A DNA stretch of 64,000 nt. Origin: Pseudomonadota bacterium. Lineage in GTDB: Bacteria > Chloroflexota > UBA6077 > JAJPHF01. Under the pieces are notes generated by a model. That model was given only the letters and a program-made list of their open reading frames with translations. It did no database searches and was not told the origin of the DNA. Location of the stretch: NCBI GenBank assembly GCA_021325365.1, contig JAJPHF010000135.1, positions 1 through 64,000 on the forward strand, in the 5' to 3' direction. Positions 26,101 to 33,853 of the stretch are shown here, piece after piece. A program made the position numbers and the translations under genes. The number at the start of each line of letters is the position of its first letter. The first letter of the stretch is position 1.

Positions 26101-26544
26101 ATAGTAGAACAGATAGGTGTCGCGCTCGGCGTATACCTGGCCGAACGCTAGCGCCTCCACATTGAGGATCACCGCGGCGAGGGCGATGATGCTCACGGCC
26201 CCCAGGTCTGGGAGCCAAAGCGGCGCACGCCCGATCCGCGGCAGCCGCCGGCCGAGCCAGGAGCGCTTGGGGCGGGTGGGTTCGGGGAGCGTGGCGGCGC
26301 GGTCGGCTGGCTGCTCAGGAGCCGGCGCCGCCGGGGGCGGCGCCGCTGGCCGCGGCCGTACCGCCGTTTGGGTTGAGCCGTTGGCCGACGCGGCGGCGCT
26401 GGCGGCCGCCGGGCGGGCCGGGGCATGGCCGTTCGCGCCGGCCGTGGTGGCAGCCCGCGCCGCGGCGAGGCCGTCGCGCCTGGCGGCCGCGGTTGCGCGC
26501 TTCGCAGCGGCGGTGCGTCGCCGCTGGCGTGTGCTCTTGCTCAA
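23194..26544 (-). CDS. YfhO-family polytopic membrane protein
   Basis: A protein of 1116 residues from TTG 26544. The start is chosen because TTGA overlaps the stop of the methyltransferase and GGGAGGG lies upstream. The first 120 residues are a disordered, Ala/Arg/Pro-rich extension. About a dozen membrane helices follow, with an early extracytoplasmic loop containing ERDTYLFYYPVYQWYAAQL and WFPQMFSGYPLLADGETG, the acidic/aromatic motif of YfhO and related GT-C-like proteins. A large C-terminal extracellular beta-rich region includes LTDLYHPGWQARVDG and ends with a last helix and Arg. These proteins are thought to glycosylate cell-surface polymers from lipid-linked donors. It is the last gene of the glycoconjugate cluster. 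Confidence 0.88.
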   Translation of the reverse strand: MSKSTRQRRRTAAAKRATAAARRDGLAAARAATTAGANGHAPARPAAASAAASANGSTQTAVRPRPAAPPPAAPAPEQPADRAATLPEPTRPKRSWLGRRLPRIGRAPLWLPDLGAVSIIALAAVILNVEALAFGQVYAERDTYLFYYPVYQWYAAQLQAGHIPLWFPQMFSGYPLLADGETGMYYPLHLLFFGLLPTPTAFVLLRVLHYVMAGAFMYAWMRVLTLRRLGALLAALTFAYGSFLVGQMHHENLLRTAVWLPLVLCWTELAYRRVGRARWLCALAGAATLGVQLTALHVQPALMTLMALGLYVAFRVIWPPLAGHTPAAEGRGDARAGHDRPPSDTAPGDGRWPLTPDPRPLLRRAWLGARLLATIVGLGIALAVAQLWPLYELGMQSFRGEGVPFAFATTYSLHPSQLATLLFPYFFRSQTGSWPLWTGWETILYVGIAPIVLALVALAMVRRREVLFFAGLGLFGMFLAFGDYSPIPVLELLWPLPGFSALRVPGRYSFLLVVALAALAGYGLDWLERVSREPSRRRSLLGAVVGVNASIAALIVLFLVARERLLAAPDAAKALIASTYLATRRMYADLSPEVVYVGLLNSLDLGNRRTELAFGLLLAVALLLSLCYLARRWAVVWRAGLVLLAAGDLLLWGRSFHPRLPLADLLRPPPSIQYLQARDDGLDRLWVSSDHLPLLEYNRPATWGITQAGGYSSLEPQRQAEYAAVVANTPGFLLDLWGVRWLAALAHPPNRPVYKSTAYYPHRALFDAGLGNPAGDERFALPDVPATDLRLVAMLSYAEDVPEGATVAQLIVTGTDGRQVVLPLVAGRDVSEGAHDRGDVQPRVKHQRAEVAFSEEDRDINGGRYDSHYYYSRHALPERWSVRGVEIRYTSGLAVLRVYGMALYDNVTGQARQVEQLDRAKFQRVFADGDTVLYENTAVFPRAFVVNGGVLPRPEMGGLYSMYMDPFDPTTEALLDDPPPPTDFPVRRMGEGDPPVPPRSQAMPDRGVAGSVRAATIESYAPERVSLRATADRPGLLVLTDLYHPGWQARVDGVETPVLRADYFFRGVPLAPGSHEVELRFDPLSVRLGRVISLVALAALVVAAGALWRWPRSRVA

Positions 26545-27326
26545 GGCGCCCTCCCCGCGCCCGACACGGCGAGCGGCCGGGGCGGCGCCGCACGCGCGGG
26601 CTTGCGCGCCAGCACGACCACCGACAGTCCGAACGGTAGCGCCCGGCGCGGGGCGACGAGCGCCTCCAGCCCCAGCACGCCGAGGAGCGCGGCGTTGAGG
26701 AGCGGGGAGGGCACCGCCATCTCCTCCTGCGAGGGGCCGCGCCACCGCTCGCTCACGCGCTTGGCGAGCGCCAGCGGGAAGAGGAAGCAGTTCCCGTAGG
26801 TCGCGACCTCGGGCGACAATCCTGCCGCACGCACGGCCGCGACGACCTCGCCACGGGTGTAGCGGTGCCGCGTGTGGACCGCTACGTCGTGCCCGCCCTG
26901 CAGCCAGTCGTAAGCGGGCACGCGCAGCAGGAGCAGCCCGTCCGGCCGGAGCACTCGCGAGAACTCCGCGAGCGCGCTCTCTTCGTCGAGAACCTGGCGA
27001 TGGTACAACACGTCGAAGCAGGTGACGAGGGTGAAGCTTTCCGACCGGAAGGGCAGGGCCGCGATGGACCCGCGCGCCATGCGGCGCAGGCCGGCGGCCG
27101 GCCAGAACGGCGCCGCCTCGGCGGCCCGGTCCACCCCGACCACCTCCCCGTAGCGGCGCAGCCAGGCCGTTGTGCCGCCGGTGCCACAACCCGCGTCCAG
27201 CACGCGCCCGTCCGCGTGGATTGGGAGGCGCCCGTCGAGCAGCGCGGCGACCAGGCGCCGTTGACCGCGGAACCACCAGTGCTCGTGCTCGACGTGGGCC
27301 AACAGCGCGTACTGCTCAGGCTCCAT
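26541..27326 (-). CDS. class I SAM-dependent methyltransferase
   Basis: A protein of 261 residues from ATG 27326, with AAGGA upstream. It has motif I VLDAGCGTGGTT, motif II-like VVGVDRA, FTLVTCFDVLYH and RVLRPDGLLLLRVPAY, the order found in Methyltransf_11-type enzymes. The N-terminal HVEHEHWWFRGQRRL is typical of those acting on sugar or lipid-linked substrates in polysaccharide clusters. It lies between the aminotransferase and YfhO genes and overlaps the latter by four bases. The C-terminal 60 residues are a hydrophobic stretch (ALLGVLGLEALVAP) with a Pro-rich end, which may touch the membrane. The substrate is unknown. Confidence 0.85.
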   Translation of the reverse strand: MEPEQYALLAHVEHEHWWFRGQRRLVAALLDGRLPIHADGRVLDAGCGTGGTTAWLRRYGEVVGVDRAAEAAPFWPAAGLRRMARGSIAALPFRSESFTLVTCFDVLYHRQVLDEESALAEFSRVLRPDGLLLLRVPAYDWLQGGHDVAVHTRHRYTRGEVVAAVRAAGLSPEVATYGNCFLFPLALAKRVSERWRGPSQEEMAVPSPLLNAALLGVLGLEALVAPRRALPFGLSVVVLARKPARAAPPRPLAVSGAGRAP

Positions 27327-27381
27327 GGCCGTCCTTGTGTCGAGTGATGAGCGCGGACCGAGCCCGTGCCGTGCCCGACGG

Positions 27382-28506
27382 TCAGGGCTCGCTGGCCGCG
27401 ACCCGGTCGAGCGCCGCCGCGGCGGCGTCGATCTGATCGAGCGACAGCTCCGGGTAGAGCGGCAGCGACAGCACCTCGTCGGCCAGCCGCTCCGTGACCG
27501 GCAGGCTGCCGCGCGGGACGCCGAGGTGCGCGTAGGCTGGCTGCAGGTGCGCGGGGATGGGGTAGTGGACGAGCGTCCCGATCCCCTCTGCCGCGAGCGC
27601 TTCCTGCACCGCCGCGCGGCGCGGCACCGTCACGGCGTACAGGTGGTAGACGTGGCGCGCCCAGGGCGCCTCGACGGGGGGCGCGACGCGCGCCAGGCGG
27701 GCGGCGTAGCGCGCGGCGCGAGCGCGCCGCGCGGCCGTCCACTCATCGAGGTGGCGCAGCTTCACGCGCAGCACCGCCGCCTGCAGCTCGTCCAGGCGCG
27801 AGTTGAGCCCCTCGATCTGGTGGTGGTAGCGGTCCGTCTGGCCGTAATTCCGCAGGAGGCGTACCCGCTCGGCCAGGGCGGCGTCGTCCGTCACGACCAT
27901 GCCGCCGTCGCCGTAGGCCCCCAGGTTCTTGGTCGGGTAGAAGCTGAACGCCGCCAGATCGCCGAGGCGGCCGGCGCGCGTCCCGCGATACTCGGCGCCG
28001 TGCGCCTGGGCGGCGTCCTCGATCAGCCGCAGACCGTGCTCGCGGGCAAGCGCCTGCAGCGGCGCCATGTCGGCCGGGTGGCCGTAGAGGTGTACCGGCA
28101 GCAGCGCGCGGGTGCGCGGCGTCACGGCGGCCGCCGCCGCCGCGGGGTCCATCGTGCGCGTGGCCGGGTCGACGTCCACGAACAAGGGCCGCGCGCCGGT
28201 GAGCGAGATCGCGTTGATCGTCGGGACGGCGGTGTGGGCGACGGTAATCACCTCGTCGCCGGGCTTGAGGTCGCAGGCCCAGAGCGCCAGGTGCAGCGCC
28301 TCGGTGCCGGAGCCGACGCCGACGGCGTACCGCGCGCCACAGTAGGCGGCGAACTCCGCCTCGAACGCCTCGACCTCGGGGCCGAGGATATACCAGCCAC
28401 GCTCCAACACGCCCCGAATGGCGGCGTCCACCTCGTCCTTGATCGCGGCGTACTGCGGCTTCAGGTCGTTGAATGGCACACGGGGCGCGGCCGCCGAGCC
28501 TACCAC
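27382..28506 (-). CDS. DegT/DnrJ/EryC1/StrS sugar aminotransferase
   Basis: A protein of 374 residues from GTG 28506, with GGAGG on the minus strand; 26 further upstream codons are open but unlikely. The opening VPFNDLKPQYAAIKDEV, the cofactor loop GSGTEALHLAL, EDAAQAHGA and the PLP-binding Lys in FSFYPTKNLGAYGDGGM (K193) define the family. It makes an amino sugar on a nucleotide-linked 3- or 4-keto-deoxyhexose, with Glu as donor. Together with rfbB or the SDR at 28581 it could give a dideoxyamino sugar; the donor sugar is not known. Confidence 0.93.
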   Translation of the reverse strand: MVGSAAAPRVPFNDLKPQYAAIKDEVDAAIRGVLERGWYILGPEVEAFEAEFAAYCGARYAVGVGSGTEALHLALWACDLKPGDEVITVAHTAVPTINAISLTGARPLFVDVDPATRTMDPAAAAAAVTPRTRALLPVHLYGHPADMAPLQALAREHGLRLIEDAAQAHGAEYRGTRAGRLGDLAAFSFYPTKNLGAYGDGGMVVTDDAALAERVRLLRNYGQTDRYHHQIEGLNSRLDELQAAVLRVKLRHLDEWTAARRARAARYAARLARVAPPVEAPWARHVYHLYAVTVPRRAAVQEALAAEGIGTLVHYPIPAHLQPAYAHLGVPRGSLPVTERLADEVLSLPLYPELSLDQIDAAAAALDRVAASEP

Positions 28507-28580
28507 CGCTGACCTCCCCTTCTCCCGCAAAACCTGCTGACGACCGTGGGCCGCCCCCCGGCGCCGGTCACCGCGCGCGC

Positions 28581-29609
28581 TCAAGCCGAGCCGAGCGCCC
28601 CGGCCGACCGGGCGCGGTCCCAGTAGTGCTCGCCGTGCGCCTGGTAGTAAGCGAGGGTGCGGGCCAGCCCGTCGCGCAGCGAGACGTGCGGCGACCAGCC
28701 GAGCGCCTCCTGAATCTTGGCGTAGTCCGCTTCGTAGCTGCCGATGTCGATCACCCGCTTCTCGGGCGGGAAGGGGACAATCCGGTAGCTGCCTCGCCCC
28801 GCGAGGCTGATCAGCAGCTCGACGACCTCCAGCAGCGAGGCGCTCTCGCCCCCCAGGTTGTAGATCTGGGCATCGGTGCCCTCGGTACAGCCCGCAAGGA
28901 GGAAGGCGTTGACCACGTCGTCCACGTAGGTGAAGTCGCGCCGTTGGCGGCCGTCGCCAAAGAGCTGGATCTCCTCCCCGTCAAGCACCTGACGAATGAA
29001 CCACGGCAGGAAGCCTTGACGGTTGTGCTTCATCAACTGGCGCGGCCCGTAGGTGTTGGTTAGGCGCAGCACGGTGGCCCGGACGCCGTAGGCGTTGTTG
29101 TAGACGATGTGATACCACTCGCCGGCCAGCTTGTTGATTCCGTTCACGTCCGTGGGCCGGGCGACGTGGCTCTCGTCCACGGGGGTGCGGTCGGGTCGCC
29201 CGTAGACCTGACGCGTGCTGGCGAAGACCACCTTCGCGCGCGGATTGTGGTGGCGGCAGGCCTCGAGCAGCGAGAGCTGGCTGCGGCAGTTGATCTCGAG
29301 GTCCGTGTACGGATCGAGCATGCTGTCGATGTGGCTGACCTGGCCAGCGAGGTTGAATATGACGTCGTGCCCCTGCACGAGGTAGTTCATCGCGTTGACG
29401 TCGCGGACATCCGCGAAGTTCACCTGCACCCGGTCGCGCAGGTCGGCCACGTTGAAGAGATTGCCGCCGTAGTCGGGCACCATCGAGTCGATCAGCAAGA
29501 CGTCGCTGCCAAGCTCGACCAGGCGGCGGGCCAGATTGCTGCCGATGAAGCCCAGCCCGCCGGTGACGGCCACTCGCTTCCGAGGATAGTAGGCGTACGC
29601 TCGTTCCAT
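28581..29609 (-). CDS. NAD-dependent epimerase/dehydratase (extended SDR) without the catalytic Tyr
   Basis: A protein of 342 residues from ATG 29609, ten bases after the GT2 stop. It has NAD-binding GGLGFIGSNLARRL (17-30), FADVRD, NLAGQVSHI, catalytic-site-like STRQVYG (S131, T132) and NTYGPRQ. At the YxxxK position it reads NGINK, so Lys160 is kept and Tyr is replaced by Asn156. In family enzymes the Tyr is the acid/base. Either another residue has taken over or it is a binding protein. Upstream motifs and length resemble UDP-glucose 4-epimerase/CDP-paratose epimerase types. It lies in the glycoconjugate cluster between the GT2 and aminotransferase genes. Confidence 0.9.
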   Translation of the reverse strand: MERAYAYYPRKRVAVTGGLGFIGSNLARRLVELGSDVLLIDSMVPDYGGNLFNVADLRDRVQVNFADVRDVNAMNYLVQGHDVIFNLAGQVSHIDSMLDPYTDLEINCRSQLSLLEACRHHNPRAKVVFASTRQVYGRPDRTPVDESHVARPTDVNGINKLAGEWYHIVYNNAYGVRATVLRLTNTYGPRQLMKHNRQGFLPWFIRQVLDGEEIQLFGDGRQRRDFTYVDDVVNAFLLAGCTEGTDAQIYNLGGESASLLEVVELLISLAGRGSYRIVPFPPEKRVIDIGSYEADYAKIQEALGWSPHVSLRDGLARTLAYYQAHGEHYWDRARSAGALGSA

Positions 29610-29618
29610 GGGCGGCCG

Positions 29619-30410
29619 TCAGCTCTCGGTGAGGAGCGCCGCGCCGGTTGCCACGGCCGCGCCGCTGGCGGCTGCCGACCGGCGACGGGCGGCCAGCTTG
29701 CGGCGAAACTCGCCGCGCAGGATAAGCCGATACCAGAGACGGATCAGATCGCGCCCAACGCGCGCGACGCGGGCGAAGTTGAAGAATTGCGACTTCCCGT
29801 AGGCACGATGGAAATGGTGGACGGGCACCTCGGCAATGCGGCACCCCGCCTGGTGGACCTTCGTCATCAGCTCGACGCAGATCACGCCGCTGTCTTCCCG
29901 TAGGTCCACGTCGTCGAAGATGCGCCGCCGCAGCAGGCGGAAGTCGCAGTCCACGTCGCGCACGCGCAGTCGGAACATGACGCGCACCACCTTGTGGTAC
30001 AGGCGGCCGATGATGATGCGGTTGAGCGGGTCGTGCCGCTCGATCTTGTAGCCGTTGACCAGATCGACGTCCGGCTGTAGCGCCGCCACCAGCAGCGCCA
30101 ACTCCCGGGGGTCGTACTGGGCATCGCCGTCAGTGTAGAAGACGAGGTCCTTGGTCGCGTGGGCGAAGCCGCTGCGCAGCGCGCCGCCGTAGCCGCGGTT
30201 CCGCGGATGGGTCACCACGCGCAAGCGCGGGTAGCGCGCCGCCAGATCCTCCAGGATCTCGCCCGTGTGGTCCGGGCTGCCGTCGTTGACCACAATGATC
30301 TCGTAGTCGTCGGTCAGCGCCCGCAGCGTCCGGTCCGCCACGACCACCATGCTGGCGATGGTGCCGGCATCGTTGTACGCCGGAAAGAACGCGCTAATGC
30401 TCAGACCCAC
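29619..30410 (-). CDS. family 2 glycosyltransferase (DPM1/undecaprenyl-phosphate sugar transferase-like)
   Basis: A protein of 263 residues from GTG 30410, with GGAG 11 bases upstream. Earlier starts (ATG 30458) lack a spaced ribosome site, and an AATACT box at 30447-30452 preceded by TGC would place the transcript start after them. It contains SISAFFPAYNDAGTI, IIVVNDGSPDHTG, RGYGGALRSGF and FYTDGDAQYDP (the DXD-like metal site) with VEVP-type C-terminal EVPVHHFHRAYGKS. The Arg-rich end follows without membrane helices. It would transfer a sugar to a lipid carrier at the cytoplasmic side, feeding the YfhO protein. It is the first gene of the cluster. Confidence 0.9.
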   Translation of the reverse strand: MGLSISAFFPAYNDAGTIASMVVVADRTLRALTDDYEIIVVNDGSPDHTGEILEDLAARYPRLRVVTHPRNRGYGGALRSGFAHATKDLVFYTDGDAQYDPRELALLVAALQPDVDLVNGYKIERHDPLNRIIIGRLYHKVVRVMFRLRVRDVDCDFRLLRRRIFDDVDLREDSGVICVELMTKVHQAGCRIAEVPVHHFHRAYGKSQFFNFARVARVGRDLIRLWYRLILRGEFRRKLAARRRSAAASGAAVATGAALLTES

Positions 30411-30557
30411 GTTCGCTGATTCTCCGACCAATTTCCTCCGAGCGGCAGTATTGCACATCCTCGGGGGTCCAGGCACAAGGGTAGCCTGAGGGGCGCCCGC
30501 GAGGCAAGGGAAGGCGGCTAGCGCGTGGGCCAACGGGCACGCTCGACCGCACGACAA

Positions 30558-30581
30558 AGCCCTCCCCGATCGGGGAGGGCT
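30558..30581 (-). terminator. intrinsic terminator of the sigma factor gene
   Basis: AGCCCTCCCC, loop GATC, GGGGAGGGCT: a perfect 10-bp stem with a 4-base loop. On the minus strand it is followed by TTGTC, a short T-rich end. It lies 19 bases past the stop of the sigma factor gene. Confidence 0.85.
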
Positions 30582-30599
30582 CGCTCGTGGCTGCCCGAG

Positions 30600-31673
30600 C
30601 TAGTCCAGATAAGCGCGCAGGCGTTCGGCGTCGGCCTCCTGGCGCAATTTCGCCAGCGCGCGATGCTCCATCTGGCGGGCGCGCTCGCGAGTCACCCCCA
30701 GGCGTCGGCCCACCTCTTCGAGCGTGTAGGTGTGGCCGTCGGCGAGGCCGAAGCGCAGCTCCAGCACGAGCTGCTCCCGTTCGGGCAGGATCATCAGCAG
30801 CTCGCCCATCTCGTTGCGAAGCATCTGGTGGGCGACGATGTCGAACAGCGTCGGCATCTCCTCGGCCGCCGCCGCCTCGCGGCTGTCGGTCTCCTCGCCG
30901 TCGGCACGCGGCGCGTCGAGGGGCAGGGGCGCGGCCGACGCGCGCACCACCGCTGCCAGCCGGTCGGCGCGCATGCCCATCGCCTCCGCCAGCTCCTCGT
31001 CGGTCGGCTCGCGGTTCAGCTCGTGGCGCAGGCGCTGGAAGGTGCGCCCCATGCGGTTCAGCGTCTCATGGATGTGCACGGGCAGCCGGACGACGCGACC
31101 GCGATCGGCGATCGCCCGCGTCACCGCCTGCATGATCCACCAGGTGGCGTAGGTCGAGAAGCGGAAGCCCTTGCGGTAGTCGAACTTCTCGACGGCCCGG
31201 ATGAGCCCGATGTTGCCCTCGGCGATCAGGTCTTCCAGGTCCAGGCCCCGGCCCTGGTAGCGCGCGGCGATGGCCGCCACCAGCCGCAGGTTGGCCTCGA
31301 CCATGCGCTGTCGCGCCTGCTCGCCCTCCGCCTTCTCTGCCAGCAACGACCCGCGGTCGGCGCTGTCCGTGCCCGGCTGGGCCAGCAGCGTGGCCGCGCG
31401 CTTGCCCGCGGCGATCCGCTTGGCCAGCGCGACTTCTTCCTCGGCGTTCAGCAGGCGCACGGTGCCGATCTGCTGGAAATACGCCCCGATGGCGTCGGCA
31501 TCTTCCAGGTCCTGAGCGCGCGCGCTGCCGCGCCCGCTGCGCCGCTCCGCCCCCTCGGCGGGCGCCCGCGCCGGGCGGCGCGCCGGCCGGTCCGCGGCCG
31601 TCAGCTCTTCCGTCGTCAGGGGAGCCTCGGGGACCAGCGGGGTCCGTTCCAGAGTCGCACTGCTCTGCGTCAT
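30600..31673 (-). CDS. RNA polymerase sigma factor, sigma-70 group 1/2
   Basis: A protein of 357 residues from ATG 31673. After a disordered first 55 residues, region 1.2 (DAIGAYFQQIGTVRLL, 60-75) is followed by region 2 (ANLRLVAAIAARYQGRGL, DLIAEGNIGLIRAVEKFDYRKGFRFSTYATWWI), regions 3 and 4 with the helix-turn-helix YTLEEVGRRLGVTRERARQ (316-334). Region 2.4 keeps Gln182 and Thr185 that read the -10, but Met181 replaces the near-universal Arg. His200 and Glu203 correspond to the E. coli residues that contact the extended -10. It lacks region 1.1. It is probably the housekeeping or a closely related sigma; the paralogue number is not visible. It has its own terminator. Confidence 0.95.
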   Translation of the reverse strand: MTQSSATLERTPLVPEAPLTTEELTAADRPARRPARAPAEGAERRSGRGSARAQDLEDADAIGAYFQQIGTVRLLNAEEEVALAKRIAAGKRAATLLAQPGTDSADRGSLLAEKAEGEQARQRMVEANLRLVAAIAARYQGRGLDLEDLIAEGNIGLIRAVEKFDYRKGFRFSTYATWWIMQAVTRAIADRGRVVRLPVHIHETLNRMGRTFQRLRHELNREPTDEELAEAMGMRADRLAAVVRASAAPLPLDAPRADGEETDSREAAAAEEMPTLFDIVAHQMLRNEMGELLMILPEREQLVLELRFGLADGHTYTLEEVGRRLGVTRERARQMEHRALAKLRQEADAERLRAYLD

Positions 31674-31890
31674 CTCTTACAATCCATCGCCAGGTTGCAT
31701 CGGCCGCGCTAGGTGGGGGCGCCGGAGACAGCCACCAGTCTGGGCGGCTCCGCAAGTTGGATGCCACCCCGTGTTGCCCAAGAGCTATGTTAACGGGCGG
31801 CATGGCGGGGCGGTGTCAGGAAAAGCAAGGCATTTGCTGTAGGAGTTTGCCTGACGGCAGGAGGCGGCTCGCGGGGGTCTGCGCCGGGGC

Positions 31891-32571
31891 CTAGGCGGAG
31901 GCTTCCTCGCCGATGGCGTCGGCCTGGAGGAAGCCCTTACGGAGAGCGTACTTCACGAGCTCGGACCGGTGGTGCAGGTTGAGCTTCTCCATGACCCGCT
32001 GACGGTACGTATCGACCGTCTTGGGGCTCAGCACCAGGCGCTCGGCGATCTCCTGGCCCGTGTACCCCTCCGCGGTGAGGCGCAAGACCTCACGCTCGCG
32101 CGGGGTCAGCCCGTCGTAGGCCACGTCGGCACCCTCGCCTCGCTCCAGGTACTTGCCCAGCAGCAGCTTGGCTGCCGACGGGTACAGGAACACCTCGTCG
32201 CGGTGGACCACGCGGATCGCCTCGATCAGCTCGCTGTCGGCGCCGGTCTTGAGCACGTAGCCGGAGCCGCCCGCCTCGATGACCGGCAAGAGGTACTGCT
32301 CCTCGGCGTGCATGGTAAGGATGAGCACCTTCGAGGGCAGCTTCTGGGCGCGGATGGCGCGCGTGGCCTGCAAGCCGCCGCCGCCCGGCATGGCGATGTC
32401 CATGACCACCACGTCGGGGCGCAGCAAGGCGGTCTGGCGCACGGTCTCCTGGCCGTCGCCAGCCTCACCGACGACCTCCATGTCCGGCTCGGCGCTCAAC
32501 AACGCGCGCAGGCCCGCGCGCAGGACGGCGTGATCGTCGGCAAGGAGAACGCGAATGCGATCGTTGGCCAT
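31891..32571 (-). CDS. NarL/LuxR-family response regulator
   Basis: A protein of 226 residues from ATG 32571. Receiver domain: RVLLADDHAVLRAGL with the acidic pair D11/D12, phosphoacceptor Asp58 in VVVMDIAMPG, T in LILTMHAEE and Lys in YVLKTGADS. The DNA-binding domain (about 155-215) shows LTPREREVLRLTAEGYTGQEIAERLVLSPKTVDTYRQRV. It is phosphorylated by the histidine kinase gene just upstream (33748-32591) and controls unknown targets. It starts 19 bases after the kinase stop and is probably cotranscribed. Confidence 0.95.
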   Translation of the reverse strand: MANDRIRVLLADDHAVLRAGLRALLSAEPDMEVVGEAGDGQETVRQTALLRPDVVVMDIAMPGGGGLQATRAIRAQKLPSKVLILTMHAEEQYLLPVIEAGGSGYVLKTGADSELIEAIRVVHRDEVFLYPSAAKLLLGKYLERGEGADVAYDGLTPREREVLRLTAEGYTGQEIAERLVLSPKTVDTYRQRVMEKLNLHHRSELVKYALRKGFLQADAIGEEASA

Positions 32572-32590
32572 CAGTCGTCCGCCATACGGG

Positions 32591-33748
32591 TCAGCTATCG
32601 GCGGCCAGCAGGCGAGGGCTGAGCCCCGACGGCGTCGCCGGCAGCGCGGCTCCCACGGCCACCTCGCTGCTGAGGACCGACAGCTCGTCGAGGGGCACTT
32701 CGGCCCGCACCAGCGCGCCACGGTTCGGCCAGGCGCTCAGCTGCAGCCGCCCACCCACGAGCGCCATGCGCTCCTGCATACCGAATAGCCCCAGGCCACG
32801 CTCCTTGGAGGCGAGCACGCCCTCGACGTCGAAGCCCACGCCGTCGTCCCGGATCGTCGCCACCGCCCGTCCGTTCTCCTGCGTCAGCCAGACCTCGACA
32901 TGGCGGGCGTTGGCGTGACGCGCGACGTTCGTCAGAGCCTCCTGAATCACCCGGTACAGCACCAGCTCGACGTGCGGCGCCAGGCGCTGCGTAAAGCTAC
33001 CGGCGCGGAAGCTCACGGCGAAGCCCAGCAACTCCGCGCACCGCTCGGTGTAGCTCTGCGCCGCGGCGACCAGGCCCAGGTCGTCGAGGGTCGTGGGCCG
33101 CAGCTCGCGCGCCATGTTCCGCACTTCCTCGAGCGCTCGCAGCGTCAGCTCCCGCAGCTCGGCCGTCGAGGTGCGCACCTGCGCCGGGTCGCCCGCCCGC
33201 TCCAGAATGCGGAGGCGCACGAGCAGCGATGTGAGCGTCTGGGCCGTCTCGTCGTGCAGCTCGCGGGCGATGCGCTTGCGCTCGGCCTCCTGAGCGTCGA
33301 TCACCTGCAAGGACAGGGCCTGAAGCTGCTGACGGTCGCGCTCGAGGGTGTCGAGCATGGCGTTGAGGGTCGCCGTAAACGTCTGCAACAGCGGATCGCG
33401 GCCAGCGTCGATTGGCGCGCGCGCGCCGAGATTGCCCCGCCGGACCTCGAGCACGGTGCGCTCGATGCCTTCGAGCGGCGAGAAGGCGGCTTTGAGCACG
33501 ACGTAGTTGACGAGCAGGCTCAGCCCCGTGCCGACCAGCATGAACGAGCCGACCAGCCAGAGCGGGGACGAGCTAGGCTCCTGGCGCGCGAACTGGACGG
33601 TGAGAAACGTGCCCATGCCGGCGCCGAGCACGACTACCAGACAGTTGCCGAGCAGCACCCGGTAGAACAGGGGCAGCGCACGCAACTGGCCGACGAACTC
33701 ACGCGTCGAGCGTGGCCGCGGCGCGGCCATGGGCAGCGTTACATCCAC
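32591..33748 (-). CDS. sensor histidine kinase, NarX/HisKA_3 type
   Basis: A protein of 385 residues from GTG 33748 with AGGAG upstream; an ATG six codons later is an alternative. Two membrane helices (about 28-52 and 63-88) enclose only a short extracytoplasmic loop. A HAMP domain (about 85-140) follows. Dimerisation region: ERKRIARELHDETAQTL with His165 as phosphoacceptor. The ATPase domain has QEALTNVARHA, DDGVGFD and GLGLFGMQERM. The tiny loop suggests sensing within the membrane or cytoplasm rather than an external ligand. Partner of the response regulator downstream. Confidence 0.94.
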   Translation of the reverse strand: MDVTLPMAAPRPRSTREFVGQLRALPLFYRVLLGNCLVVVLGAGMGTFLTVQFARQEPSSSPLWLVGSFMLVGTGLSLLVNYVVLKAAFSPLEGIERTVLEVRRGNLGARAPIDAGRDPLLQTFTATLNAMLDTLERDRQQLQALSLQVIDAQEAERKRIARELHDETAQTLTSLLVRLRILERAGDPAQVRTSTAELRELTLRALEEVRNMARELRPTTLDDLGLVAAAQSYTERCAELLGFAVSFRAGSFTQRLAPHVELVLYRVIQEALTNVARHANARHVEVWLTQENGRAVATIRDDGVGFDVEGVLASKERGLGLFGMQERMALVGGRLQLSAWPNRGALVRAEVPLDELSVLSSEVAVGAALPATPSGLSPRLLAADS

Positions 33749-33853
33749 CGGTTGCTCCTGTGTTCGCCGATGAACACGGCGCCGGCCCCAGGGGGCGGCG
33801 GTTCTCGGCCTCGCCTGTATCTTAACGAATCTCGCCCGGCGAAGCGATCTGAC

